The position numbers and the translations under genes were made by a program. Positions 1 through 8,390 of a stretch of DNA of 64,000 nucleotides are shown piece by piece. Below the pieces are notes generated by a model that saw only the letters and a program-made list of their open reading frames with translations, had not been told where the DNA came from and ran no database searches. The stretch's first letter is position 1. Every line of letters starts with the position of its first letter. This DNA comes from Salibacter halophilus (GTDB lineage: Bacteria > Bacteroidota > Bacteroidia > Flavobacteriales_G > Salibacteraceae), in assembly GCF_008806325.1 (NCBI RefSeq), contig NZ_WACR01000003.1:62001-126000 (forward strand), written 5' to 3'.

Positions 1-1136
1 ATACCACAGCTCGATCCTTCCTCAACCGGAATGAGCAATCCGCTTTGCAACATGGTTTGCAACAATCCAACAGTCTTGAGGGAAATACTTTTACCGCCAG
101 CGTTTGGACCGGAGATCACGAGAATGCGTTTTTCCTTGTCGAGCGCGATATTTTGCGGAATAGTCTTTACTTTCTTTTCCTCATTCTTGAGCCACAACAG
201 CGGGTGCAGACACTTTTGAAAGTTGATGTGCAGTTCATCGGGGCGCAGCTCGGGCAAAATGCCGTTGATGCGTTTTGAGAAATGCGCTTTTGCCTGCACA
301 AAGTCCATGTCGACCAGTACGTGCTGATAGGCTTCCAAAACAGGGACATGGACTTTGATGTCATTCGTTAGCTGACGCAATATGCGGTAGATTTCGTCCT
401 GTTCTTCCTGCTTGAGCATTGCCAGCTCATTGTTGTGCGGAATAGCACTCTGAGGCTCTATAAAGGCAATTTTACCCGAGTTTGAACTGCCCAGAATCAT
501 GCCTTTGATCTTGCGTTTGTGCTCGGCCGGTACTGCCAATGCACGTTTTCCGTTGATGTACGTTTCTTTGGTGTCGTCAAGAAATCCTGCATCGCGGTAG
601 CGGGACAGAGCTATTTGAAATTCGCGCTCGGCACTTTTCCGCACCGATTGCAGTGATTTCCGGATCTGACTGAGAGTTTGTGATGCTGAGGACTTTACCG
701 TTCCGTGACGGTCGAGTACTTTTTCTACCAGCGCCACAATTTCATTCGACTGTTCGAGGTGAGCGATTCGCTTAGCCAGAGTGGGATAGAGCTCTTCGTT
801 CTTTTGGAAAAACACGATGAGCCTGTTGATTCCGCGCGACAATGACGCGATGTTCATGAATTGCTCGGCTTCGAGAACAACATCGTCTATCTGAAGACGC
901 TTGAGTTCAGTTTTGATTTCTCCGCTCTGAATACCCGGAATCGTAATTTCCTCAAATGACTCAACGTATTCTTTGACACACGTGAGTTCGAACTCCAGTG
1001 ATTTCACGTTGGTCATAGGAGAGAGGTGGCGCACGATATCAGCAGCGGTGTTGGTTTCGCAATAATCCGCTACCAAATCGCGCAGTTTGTCAAACTCTAA
1101 ATCCCTTTGATTTTGATTGGAAATTATGGTACTCAT
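1..1136 (-). CDS. mutS2: Endonuclease MutS2, N-terminal 378 codons (cut by window edge)
   Basis: MutS2 proteins bind branched DNA or collided ribosomes and suppress recombination. Reading the minus strand from ATG at 1134-1136 gives an open frame to the window edge that begins MSTIISNQNQRDLEFDKL. The MutS-like core and clamp helices fill the first ~330 residues, followed by the P-loop ISGPNAGGKS encoded near 85-120. The rest of the ATPase and the Smr domain lie off the left edge. Start choice: first ATG after an in-frame gap, with only short non-coding sequence before the next gene. One GTCAGANCC motif (662-670) lies inside it. Family assignment is secure; the C-terminus cannot be checked. 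Confidence 0.9.
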   Translation of the reverse strand, partial: MSTIISNQNQRDLEFDKLRDLVADYCETNTAADIVRHLSPMTNVKSLEFELTCVKEYVESFEEITIPGIQSGEIKTELKRLQIDDVVLEAEQFMNIASLSRGINRLIVFFQKNEELYPTLAKRIAHLEQSNEIVALVEKVLDRHGTVKSSASQTLSQIRKSLQSVRKSAEREFQIALSRYRDAGFLDDTKETYINGKRALAVPAEHKRKIKGMILGSSNSGKIAFIEPQSAIPHNNELAMLKQEEQDEIYRILRQLTNDIKVHVPVLEAYQHVLVDMDFVQAKAHFSKRINGILPELRPDELHINFQKCLHPLLWLKNEEKKVKTIPQNIALDKEKRILVISGPNAGGKSISLKTVGLLQTMLQSGLLIPVEEGSSCG

Positions 1137-1222
1137 GCGGTCATCGTAAATCTATTGCAAAGAAAGTGCATTCGTGAATAGACGCAAGAAACAGCGTTTT
1201 GTTTTGAGTGATTGCCCGCAAT

Positions 1223-1702
1223 TTATGAAATGAGTTCTTTCAGTTGGTTGTAGAGATCGTCATTAGCCATGTAAGCACCTGATTCCATGATCTCAAACAT
1301 TTCCTGTTCGCGCAGCTTGTTGTACTTTTTAGTGGCCTCGTAAATCTCGACAGAATCAGTTTTGTCATTCAGCAAGTCTTTGAGCGTATCGCCCAGTTTG
1401 CCTTTTGTGAGGTTTACGGTCAGATCACGGGAAACTCGCACAGCGATCATTTTTACTTCTTCATCGAAAAAACGGTACGTGCGGAACTCGTGCGAGCCAA
1501 CCTGTTCGAGGCACTTGCAGTTCAAAAAAGCCTTTTCAAACACAACATCACTGAACAGTTCGATGAGTGCATCGGCCTTTTCCTGTTCATTGTTCTTGAG
1601 CTTTTCCCAGTCTGCAGCCGTAATGCTGTTAGCCGCCAGGAATGTGATAAAATCTTTTTCGAGCGCTTCCAGCTCGCGATTTGTCAGTCTTCTGAATTTC
1701 AA
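1223..1702 (-). CDS. Conserved Bacteroidota protein, DUF6495-like
   Basis: A 159-residue soluble, acidic protein without signal peptide or membrane segment. It begins MKFRRLTNRELEALEKDFI and is predicted mostly helical. The opening (K-F/Y-R-x-LT) and the 'F-x-x-FLAANSITA-x-DW' stretch match my memory of the DUF6495 family, which is restricted to Bacteroidota and has no known function. It stands next to mutS2 in the same orientation with an 86-bp gap, so co-transcription is possible. The family name is from recall; function unknown. Confidence 0.6.
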   Translation of the reverse strand: MKFRRLTNRELEALEKDFITFLAANSITAADWEKLKNNEQEKADALIELFSDVVFEKAFLNCKCLEQVGSHEFRTYRFFDEEVKMIAVRVSRDLTVNLTKGKLGDTLKDLLNDKTDSVEIYEATKKYNKLREQEMFEIMESGAYMANDDLYNQLKELIS

Positions 1703-1742
1703 AGTTGTCGATTTTGTGCAAAGGTGGGGAAAGGAATGGTAC

Positions 1743-2459
1743 CTAATTGAATTCTAACCTATTAATTCTTGAGCTTGGAATTACAACTATAGAATTTGAA
1801 TTATTGTTTTTTACAAAAATATATTTGTTTGTCTTTCCAATAAAGATATTGCCATTTTTCTTATTACAATAAATTATGTCTTCAGTTGTATGTATTGTAT
1901 ACTCTGATTTATTTCTAATTGTTTCTTGAATATCTTTTTGTGCAAATAGATAAATAGAAAATGTTATGGTTACGATAAAAATAATTATTGCATCAAAATT
2001 TGAAATATTTATTTCGTTATTTTCATTTTTTGAAAGAAAAAAATAAGTAGTAATTTGAATCACAGAAAATAATAACAAATAAATGATGGGGTAGTTGTAA
2101 TCACTAATGTCTAATATTATAAGGCTCAGTAGAATAACGAAAAGAATTGAGAAAAATATAATATAGCCTATTTTATATTTATATGTAAATAACATTATTT
2201 CTTGTAAAGCATCTTTTGATTTGCCATCGTATTTTTTGCTAATAAAGTTAATTGATGATTTTGTTATGAAAAATAGAACTATGAAATACATAATTATTAA
2301 ATGAATGTCCTCTAGAAATAGTGTTATAATTTCTTGAAATTCTAAATAATTTATTATTTGAATATTAAAAAATGAGTAGTAAAATATTAATTTTAGAATT
2401 CCAAAAAAAACTAGGATTGCACCAGCTAATGGTGAAGCTTTTACCAGTTTTTCAATCAT
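1743..2459 (-). CDS. Hypothetical multi-pass membrane protein, very AT-rich
   Basis: 238 residues with about five hydrophobic segments: near residues 12-30, 48-66, 92-115, 120-140 and 155-172. A hydrophilic C-terminal tail of ~65 residues follows, rich in Asn, Lys and Ile. I recognise no family. Base composition is strikingly AT-rich compared with mutS2 or priA, and codons are dominated by ATT, AAA and AAT, which suggests recent acquisition or relaxed selection. None of the GTCAGANCC motifs occurs from 671 to 4320, consistent with this being foreign. It is the first of a run of six small minus-strand genes of unknown role. Confidence 0.6.
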   Translation of the reverse strand: MIEKLVKASPLAGAILVFFGILKLIFYYSFFNIQIINYLEFQEIITLFLEDIHLIIMYFIVLFFITKSSINFISKKYDGKSKDALQEIMLFTYKYKIGYIIFFSILFVILLSLIILDISDYNYPIIYLLLFSVIQITTYFFLSKNENNEINISNFDAIIIFIVTITFSIYLFAQKDIQETIRNKSEYTIHTTEDIIYCNKKNGNIFIGKTNKYIFVKNNNSNSIVVIPSSRINRLEFN

Positions 2460-2540
2460 AATTAGTATTTTTAATAAGTTGTAGTACCGTTTGATCTTAA
2501 TTTACAATAAGTGGCTTTCTAATAAATAATCACCAAAACT

Positions 2541-3269
2541 TTACTCTATCTCAAATTTCACGTAGATCGTAGTTTCCAGTTTTATTTTCTTGAATTGAAC
2601 AGGTTTCACATTCTCCATATCAGGTTTTGAATATTGAGGATTTGGAAGGCTACTGGAACCCCGGACTTTAATTCCGTCAATGAAGTAGTGATTTGAGTTT
2701 CGCTCTTTGATCACTAGAGCATTACCGGTTTTTTGGCCAATCGCATTTAAAAGGTACTCAGCTTTTGTTTTTGCCGATTTAATAGCTTTTATTTCATTTT
2801 CTTTTTTGAGTTCCTTGATTTTTGAGTGATTAACTCGTGCGATAAATGCATTGTTAATTTTCAACTCATCTAGTTTTTCAAAGACATCCGCAACTTGTTT
2901 TGCGGTAGATAGTTTGAGTTCATATTTACTTTGTGAAATGACATCTTTCTTCATCAATGTTACTTTCACATAGTCGGCTTGAGCGTCAGCAACTGTCAAC
3001 GATTCAATTGGGATGTTCAGTTTTGAAAGAGCGTTCTTTAAATCCTTTTCCTGTTGTTCAACTGATATTTTGTCTCTGCCGGATTCTCTTTCTTTTACTG
3101 TAATTGAAAGGTAAATCTCATCAGGAACGATTTTCTTTTCAGCATGACCAGTGACTTCGATATATGGTTTTTTTTCAATGTCTTCTTTTTCCTGTCCGAA
3201 GCAGAGTTGAGTAACAAAAAGAAATACAAGGGTGAGTGATAGAATATGTTTCATGGTAAATATTTTCAT
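2541..3269 (-). CDS. SIMPL-domain (DUF541) secreted protein
   Basis: 242 residues. A signal peptide (residues ~7-25, ending CFG-QE) is followed by a SIMPL domain starting at 'PYIEVTGHAEKKIVPDEIYLS', the usual opening of this family (BP26, YggE). SIMPL proteins are periplasmic or surface oligomers, linked in some bacteria to oxidative stress, with no defined enzymatic activity. The length fits the family (~230-250). An in-frame ATG at residue 6 (MKHILSL) gives a more typical signal peptide and may be the true start. No partner gene is evident. Confidence 0.8.
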   Translation of the reverse strand: MKIFTMKHILSLTLVFLFVTQLCFGQEKEDIEKKPYIEVTGHAEKKIVPDEIYLSITVKERESGRDKISVEQQEKDLKNALSKLNIPIESLTVADAQADYVKVTLMKKDVISQSKYELKLSTAKQVADVFEKLDELKINNAFIARVNHSKIKELKKENEIKAIKSAKTKAEYLLNAIGQKTGNALVIKERNSNHYFIDGIKVRGSSSLPNPQYSKPDMENVKPVQFKKIKLETTIYVKFEIE

Positions 3270-3357
3270 TTTGGGATTGTTGCTTTTAAATTTTTAAAAG
3301 TACGAAATCTGCTAACTATTTTGATTGAGAAGTAGTGGAGACTAAATGATAGCATTA

Positions 3358-3873
3358 TCAATTTGATTCATCAGCAATAGGGAGCTTTTTAATATGACCT
3401 GTTATGTAGCGTTGAATTTCATGGTCTTTTTCCTCAAATTCTACACTTACTCCAGAATCATATAAGAACTTTAATGTATCGGCAACTTTAAAGGGATTTC
3501 CAAAGCTGTAAAGGATGTAGCTCCATTTTTTAGTTACTATATTAAGTCCTAAATACTTTGGCTTTTTAATAGCATAGGTATTGTAGTAAAGAACATGGTC
3601 AATATCAGATAATTGAATGTTGCAAGTGGGTTTTGTTCCCGGAAGTGTTTTGCGTTTTAAAGTAATTTCATTTTTATTTAATTCCCAGCCGTAATATTTC
3701 TTATCAAGAAGATGGATAATAGTTAAAAATAGAAATAATAGTAAAGTTGCTGTTAATGAAATTATCCAGCTTTGAGTTAATATGATTAGTATGCTAACAG
3801 GTAAGATAAAGAAGATCATACCCTTGATGAAATCTTTATCAGATGGCGGGTCCTTTTTCCAAATTACATTCAT
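3358..3873 (-). CDS. Small membrane protein with PH-like soluble tail
   Basis: 171 residues with two adjacent hydrophobic helices (about 20-38 and 41-60), then a soluble domain of ~100 residues. That domain begins 'YGWELNKNEITLKRKTLPG' and is followed by alternating beta-strand-like segments. The two-helix plus bacterial-PH arrangement (as in YcxB or bPH proteins) is suggested by this pattern, but I cannot confirm it by eye. No catalytic motif or regulatory signal is visible. Function unknown. Confidence 0.55.
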   Translation of the reverse strand: MNVIWKKDPPSDKDFIKGMIFFILPVSILIILTQSWIISLTATLLLFLFLTIIHLLDKKYYGWELNKNEITLKRKTLPGTKPTCNIQLSDIDHVLYYNTYAIKKPKYLGLNIVTKKWSYILYSFGNPFKVADTLKFLYDSGVSVEFEEKDHEIQRYITGHIKKLPIADESN

Positions 3874-3956
3874 TGGTTTACTTTAGATGATGATTGGTTC
3901 TGATCATTTCATAAAGAACTGGTCATTTAACGCTATTCTTTATTTGTATTTGATAA

Positions 3957-4382
3957 TCAAATCTCTAGCTTATCTGTATCGATTTTGTATCTGATAATTT
4001 GACCATGACCGGAGTCGTGCCAAATAATGCCTTCTTTTAATGAAAGGCCAACTTTAGCACGTTGTTGATTGCTGTTTGACTTAAAAATAAATGTGTCATG
4101 CAATAGTTTATCTAATGAATACGAGGCTCCACTAAAGGTTATTAATTCTTTACTGTTTGTATCGAGATGAAAAGAGAAGGAAGGATCAATCAGGTTCGAG
4201 TCCTTTCTGTACAAGAATTGTGTTGTGTCATTTACGGTCTGTTTAATGTATGTATACTCTAATGTGTCTATTATCGAACCATTTCTGTAATGCCGTTTGA
4301 AAAACACTCGTTCAGAATCAGGCTCTGACCAACAAGATGTCAAAATAAAAACACACAATACAAATGCAGTCAACCTAAACAT
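3957..4382 (-). CDS. Putative lipoprotein, unknown function
   Basis: 141 residues. The N-terminus MFRLTAFVLCVFILTSC is a lipoprotein signal with Cys17 as the likely acylation site. The mature part contains short aromatic strand-like repeats ('HYRNGSIIDTLEYTYIKQ') typical of small beta-rich Bacteroidota lipoproteins. A GTCAGANCC motif copy (4321-4329) falls inside the signal region, encoding Trp-Ser-Glu-Pro. The gene starts 4 bp from the end of the neighbour at 4387, so the two are probably co-transcribed. No family recognised. Confidence 0.6.
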   Translation of the reverse strand: MFRLTAFVLCVFILTSCWSEPDSERVFFKRHYRNGSIIDTLEYTYIKQTVNDTTQFLYRKDSNLIDPSFSFHLDTNSKELITFSGASYSLDKLLHDTFIFKSNSNQQRAKVGLSLKEGIIWHDSGHGQIIRYKIDTDKLEI

Positions 4383-4386
4383 AAAT

Positions 4387-4926
4387 CTATTTATTGATTA
4401 TATCCACCTGATCTTTTGTACAGTACCATCTGGGTTGGCACGTCTGTATTACACAACCGCCTAATTTAAGTTTTTCTTGTTTTGCTAACTCCAGTGTCTT
4501 TTTTGTAGGTAAACCGTATGCATACTTGATGATGTGTTTTCTCGATTTACACACGTGACACTTTGGCTTTTTATCACTTACAACGAAATCACAGGATCTC
4601 TCAGTTTCTACAGGTTTTATTTTGACAGTGATAAAAGTAATTTTACCAGCTCTCACTATTATTCCTTTTACAATTTCTTTCGATTCTCCTTTCGTTACTT
4701 TTACACTGTATATTCCACTTGCTAAGCTATCAATTAAAAGTTCGTTTCTATCGATAGATTTCCAGCTTTGAACAGTTACATTACTTGAATCTGATAGATA
4801 TAGATCATAGTTGAAAGTAGCAGAATCATTACTATCAACTACAGAAATATTTAAATTACCAAAATCCTGGCTTAATGAAACTTGAAAGAATACTATGAAA
4901 AAATAGAGTAAAAGACTCCTCATCAT
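4387..4926 (-). CDS. Secreted Cys-rich protein, unknown
   Basis: The frame is open from 4983, but the convincing start is the double ATG at 4921-4926, which begins a good signal peptide (MMRSLLLYFFIVFFQVSLSQ). The mature protein has an Ig-like or carboxypeptidase-regulatory-like strand region. A C-terminal Cys-rich segment follows with a CHVC pair, a second Cys pair (GGCVIQTC) and a WYC, likely a metal-binding or disulfide-bonded knot. About 179 residues from this start. It lies 4 bp upstream of the lipoprotein gene at 3957. No named family recognised. Confidence 0.6.
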   Translation of the reverse strand: MMRSLLLYFFIVFFQVSLSQDFGNLNISVVDSNDSATFNYDLYLSDSSNVTVQSWKSIDRNELLIDSLASGIYSVKVTKGESKEIVKGIIVRAGKITFITVKIKPVETERSCDFVVSDKKPKCHVCKSRKHIIKYAYGLPTKKTLELAKQEKLKLGGCVIQTCQPRWYCTKDQVDIINK

Positions 4927-5078
4927 TAGATTAATATTACTATCAAAATTGATCATACAGCCCTTAAAACTAAGCAAAAGCAATTAGATCATATCTATGA
5001 ACAACTTTTTCAAAATCTCCATTTGGTTGAAGTAGAGAGAGGGAGAAGAGGGAGATTGGAATTGAGCCAAATAAAAAA

Positions 5079-5148
5079 GCGTGAATACCTCTTTCTGTTC
5101 AATAAAACCCCTCACGGCAACGAACAGAATCTAACAAAGTATTCACGC
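5079..5148 (-). terminator. Large nested hairpin, terminator-like, after the 5170 lipoprotein gene
   Basis: An outer perfect 10-bp inverted repeat (GCGTGAATAC at 5079-5088 with GTATTCACGC at 5139-5148) encloses an inner 8-bp one (TTCTGTTC at 5093-5100 with GAACAGAA at 5122-5129). The apical loop is 21 nt. On the minus strand the structure is followed by a run of T (TTTTTTATTT), so it can act as an intrinsic terminator for the gene at 5170-5541. It is larger than a normal terminator and could be a structured RNA or a small mobile repeat. Confidence 0.55.
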
Positions 5149-5169
5149 GTGATAAAAAAACTGTTAGAG

Positions 5170-5541
5170 TTAATCAGTAAACTCTACAACATAACCACTA
5201 ACAGTGATGGTTTTTTGGTAGAAAAATGGATAAACCAAAGTAGAGTGTGATTCTGTAGTCATGTTTATGATAGCTTTTGAACTACCAATTATATCTGCAT
5301 TTGACATCATGTTCGATCTGGCATTTTCAATTAGAGACTTATTTGTGATTCCTCCAATTCCAAGAACGTAAGTTGCAGTTGACTGACCACTTACTTTCCT
5401 GACTACCTCAAAGTTTTTTTCACTAAGTTCAACTTGCGTTGTATTGTTGTTGTTGTTTATAAATGCACCTCTGTGCGAACCACAGCTCGATGCTATTATC
5501 ATGACAAACAATGTAATTGCTAAAAATTTAAGTTTTCTCAT
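5170..5541 (-). CDS. Small lipoprotein, DUF6567-like
   Basis: 123 residues. The lipoprotein signal MRKLKFLAITLFVMIIASSC has its lipobox Cys at 20. The mature part carries 'VSGQSTATYVLGIGGITNKSLIENARSNMM', strongly reminiscent of small Bacteroidota lipoproteins (DUF6567 by recall) with the 'A-TY-LGIGG' signature. The fold is probably a small alpha/beta domain anchored in the periplasm or outer membrane; the function is unknown. A large hairpin follows its stop codon. Confidence 0.6.
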   Translation of the reverse strand: MRKLKFLAITLFVMIIASSCGSHRGAFINNNNNTTQVELSEKNFEVVRKVSGQSTATYVLGIGGITNKSLIENARSNMMSNADIIGSSKAIINMTTESHSTLVYPFFYQKTITVSGYVVEFTD

Positions 5542-5750
5542 AAAAAGGATTTTTTGAGTTTAGATTATCAGATTAATTGCCTTCAAATGAGCTGAGAACG
5601 GGTTATAATAGGAGACAAGATAGCTACATACTTTTGTTTTATTAATGTTAGTTAATACAAAATAACATTCTGAAAATTAAATAGAATTAACTACACTGCA
5701 AAATATTGGGCTTTTAGATTTGGTTGTACTTTGTAAGTAATAAAGAATAG

Positions 5751-8213
5751 TTAAACCGGATCAACGTCAACAATAACCCGCACACTCTTGAAATTATCCA
5801 TCAGGTTGAAATCAGTTATAAGGGAAGCAACTTGTTCCTTGGTTTTACCCAGGTGTAATTGCTTTTCTAACTTGATGAGGATCTGACGGTGATATTTGTT
5901 CTTGATTCTGGCAACTGCAGGGTATTCCGGACCTAAAATGCGATCGCCCAGGATACGTCTCAACATTCCGGCTAATTCATTGGAACCGTTGAGGACAAGG
6001 TCTTTGTCGTGGTGGACGACTGTCAGCTTGATGAGTCGGTAGTAGGGCGGGTAGTGAAAGTTTAAGCGTTCGTGGTCCTGCACGTTGTACATCGCATCGT
6101 AGTTATGCTTTTTCACTTGTTTAATCACCGGATGGTCAGGGTCAAAGGTTTGGATAAACACTTTACCACGTCTGTCTTTTCGGCCGGCCCTGCCTGCAAC
6201 CTGTGTCATGAGTTGAAAAGCACGTTCGTGCGCTCTGAAATCCTGAAAGTTGAGCATGAGATCAGCATTGAGGATTCCCACGACACTTACTTTTTCAAAA
6301 TCGAGTCCTTTTGTGATCATTTGTGTTCCCACCAGAATATCGATTTCACCGGTTTCAAGCTCGTTGATAATTTGCTGATGGGCGTTTTTACCACGGGTAG
6401 AGTCGAGATCCATTCGTTTGATGCGCGCTTCAGGGAAGTAGATCTCAATATCTGACTCGATCTTTTCTGTCCCGAATCCTTTCAGTTGAACTTCTGGTGA
6501 TCCGCAAGCAGGGCAGGTCTTTGGATGGGGAATATTGTAGCCGCAATAATGACATTTCAGCTTTTGCAAAAACTTGTGATAGGTGAGCGTGACATCGCAG
6601 TTTTTACACTCCGGAGTCCAGCCACACGTGTTGCACTGAACGAAAGGCGAAAAGCCTCTACGGTTCTGAAAGAGAATCACTTGCTCCTTGTTACTTAAAG
6701 CTTTTTTTACCGCTTCGTAGAGCGGTTCGCCAAAGTGCGTTTTCATCTTTTTCTTGCGGTACTGTTCACGGAGATCAACGACTTCCATATCGGGCATTTG
6801 GGCGCTTCCATGTCGCGACCCCATAAAAGCATAACCGTATTTACCGCTGTGGGCATTGAACCTGCTCTCAATACTGGGAGTAGCGGAACCGAGGAGCATA
6901 TTTGCTTTGTGCATTGCAGATAGTACAACAGCCGTATCACGAGCGTTGTAGCGAGGTGCGGGGTCGTATTGTTTGAATGACTGCTCGTGTTCTTCATCTA
7001 CAATGGTCAGACCCAAATTGTTCATCGGTAAGAAAATAGCCGATCTGGCTCCCAGTATGAGTTTGGGCTGTTCAGTTTTCAAAAGTTTTTGCCAGATTTC
7101 TACACGTTCCTGGGCATTGAATTTCGAGTGGTAAACAAGGATCTGATCACCAAAGTGTTTTTCAAGTCGGGAGATGATTTGCGTGGTGAGCGCAATTTCG
7201 GGTAAGAGGTAGAGAGCCTGTCGGCCAGAGTCGAGCGTTTTTTGAATGAGCTTGATGTAGAGTTCCGTTTTTCCCGATCCTGTAACGCCCTGTAATAAAA
7301 CAGGTTTTCTGCTTTCTTCAAATTGAGCTTCGATCGATTCCAGAGCAGCCTGCTGTTCCTCGTTGAGCTGTTTTTCGCCCGGTTCTGACTGATAACTGGG
7401 AAGCCTGCCAACTTCCAGAGACTCAATCTCAATAATTCCTTTCTCAGCCAGGGCTTTGACCTGAGCCGATGAAGCCTGTGCTTCTTTTTGCAATGTAGTC
7501 TTTTTGACTGCCTCAACTTTTTCGGGAGGTGTTTTACCCAGTTGGAGCAATTTCATGAGTACATGCATCTGCTTTGGAGCATTGCTCAGCTCATCGAATG
7601 CCTGTTTGAGTTGCTCTTCGCTTTGGTAGTTGGGAGAGAGAGTCACAAAATCGTTCATCTTGGGCTTGTAGCGCTCCTTTACAACTTCCTCAATCAGAAT
7701 GATTTGTTTGGCGATAAGTCCCTGAACTATTGGGTAAACAGTTTTGAGCTGTAGGATATCAGAAACCTCTTGCATGGTGAGTTTTTCATTGCTCTCCAGC
7801 GCTTCAGCAATCAGGTATTCGCGATCTGTTAGTTGATCGAAATCGATTTCCATGTGGTGATTGAGCATGATGATCGTTTCACTACTCACTTTGAGTCCGG
7901 CCGGCAGTGCAGCAGCCATCACTTCTCCCAAACTGCACATATAATAATCGGCAATCCAGCGCCACAACTCAATTTGATTGGGCTGAACAATAGGAAATTC
8001 ATCAACCAGTTCGCTAAGATATTTTGCGCGGTAATGTTGTGGAGGAGTGTGGTGAATTTTATAGATGATAGCCGTGTAGATCTTTTTCTTGCCAAACTGG
8101 ACCAAAACCCGCGCTCCTTCGCAAATCTTTTCGTTCCAGTCCTTAGGCACGCGATACGTGTAAGGACGCGGTACGGGCAACGGCAAAATGACATCTACAA
8201 ACTTCGTCTCCAT
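5751..8213 (-). CDS. priA: Primosomal protein N' (replication restart helicase PriA)
   Basis: PriA recognises stalled or repaired forks and reloads the replicative helicase. The 820 residues show the N-terminal 3'-DNA-binding domain (opening 'FVDVILPLPVPRPYTYRVP') and Walker A GVTGSGKT at 309-316. The DEAH-type box is DEEH, followed by the aromatic-rich loop 'QYDPAPRYNARD'. The zinc region has paired cysteines (CNTCGW, CKNC, CHYCGY, CPACG), followed by helicase motif 'TQMITKGLDFEKV' and the C-terminal domain. Length is near the Bacteroidota norm (~815). Three GTCAGANCC motifs lie within it (5879, 7006, 7381). It appears monocistronic. Confidence 0.97.
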   Translation of the reverse strand: METKFVDVILPLPVPRPYTYRVPKDWNEKICEGARVLVQFGKKKIYTAIIYKIHHTPPQHYRAKYLSELVDEFPIVQPNQIELWRWIADYYMCSLGEVMAAALPAGLKVSSETIIMLNHHMEIDFDQLTDREYLIAEALESNEKLTMQEVSDILQLKTVYPIVQGLIAKQIILIEEVVKERYKPKMNDFVTLSPNYQSEEQLKQAFDELSNAPKQMHVLMKLLQLGKTPPEKVEAVKKTTLQKEAQASSAQVKALAEKGIIEIESLEVGRLPSYQSEPGEKQLNEEQQAALESIEAQFEESRKPVLLQGVTGSGKTELYIKLIQKTLDSGRQALYLLPEIALTTQIISRLEKHFGDQILVYHSKFNAQERVEIWQKLLKTEQPKLILGARSAIFLPMNNLGLTIVDEEHEQSFKQYDPAPRYNARDTAVVLSAMHKANMLLGSATPSIESRFNAHSGKYGYAFMGSRHGSAQMPDMEVVDLREQYRKKKMKTHFGEPLYEAVKKALSNKEQVILFQNRRGFSPFVQCNTCGWTPECKNCDVTLTYHKFLQKLKCHYCGYNIPHPKTCPACGSPEVQLKGFGTEKIESDIEIYFPEARIKRMDLDSTRGKNAHQQIINELETGEIDILVGTQMITKGLDFEKVSVVGILNADLMLNFQDFRAHERAFQLMTQVAGRAGRKDRRGKVFIQTFDPDHPVIKQVKKHNYDAMYNVQDHERLNFHYPPYYRLIKLTVVHHDKDLVLNGSNELAGMLRRILGDRILGPEYPAVARIKNKYHRQILIKLEKQLHLGKTKEQVASLITDFNLMDNFKSVRVIVDVDPV

Positions 8214-8247
8214 GGAGGCTCAAAGCTATTACAAATGCTCAAGATGG

Positions 8248-8390
8248 TAACGGTCAGAGCCAGATTTTGCAGGTTATCCATTACTATTGGATAAAGTTGT
8301 TCATTAGTAATGAATGAAATTCAAATAAAACAAAGGTTTATGACGGTTAAAGAATCTAATAACGATTAGAGCCACATTTTGCAGCTTATC
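8248..8390. repeat. Two 31-bp imperfect direct repeats containing the GTCAGANCC-type motif
   Basis: Segments 8248-8278 and 8360-8390 agree at 27 of 31 positions. Both read TAACG, then a (full or degenerate) GGTCAGAGCC, then CATTTTGCAG or GATTTTGCAG and TTATC. The first copy is intergenic; the second runs into the last codons of the glycosyltransferase gene. Only the first keeps the intact motif (8252-8261). The pair may be remains of a duplicated regulatory or uptake-signal segment. Confidence 0.6.

Noticed and set aside
5023-5250. Plus-strand open frame of 75 codons
   Set aside because: It runs through the nested hairpin and antisense to the lipoprotein gene; no signal peptide, family or start signal.
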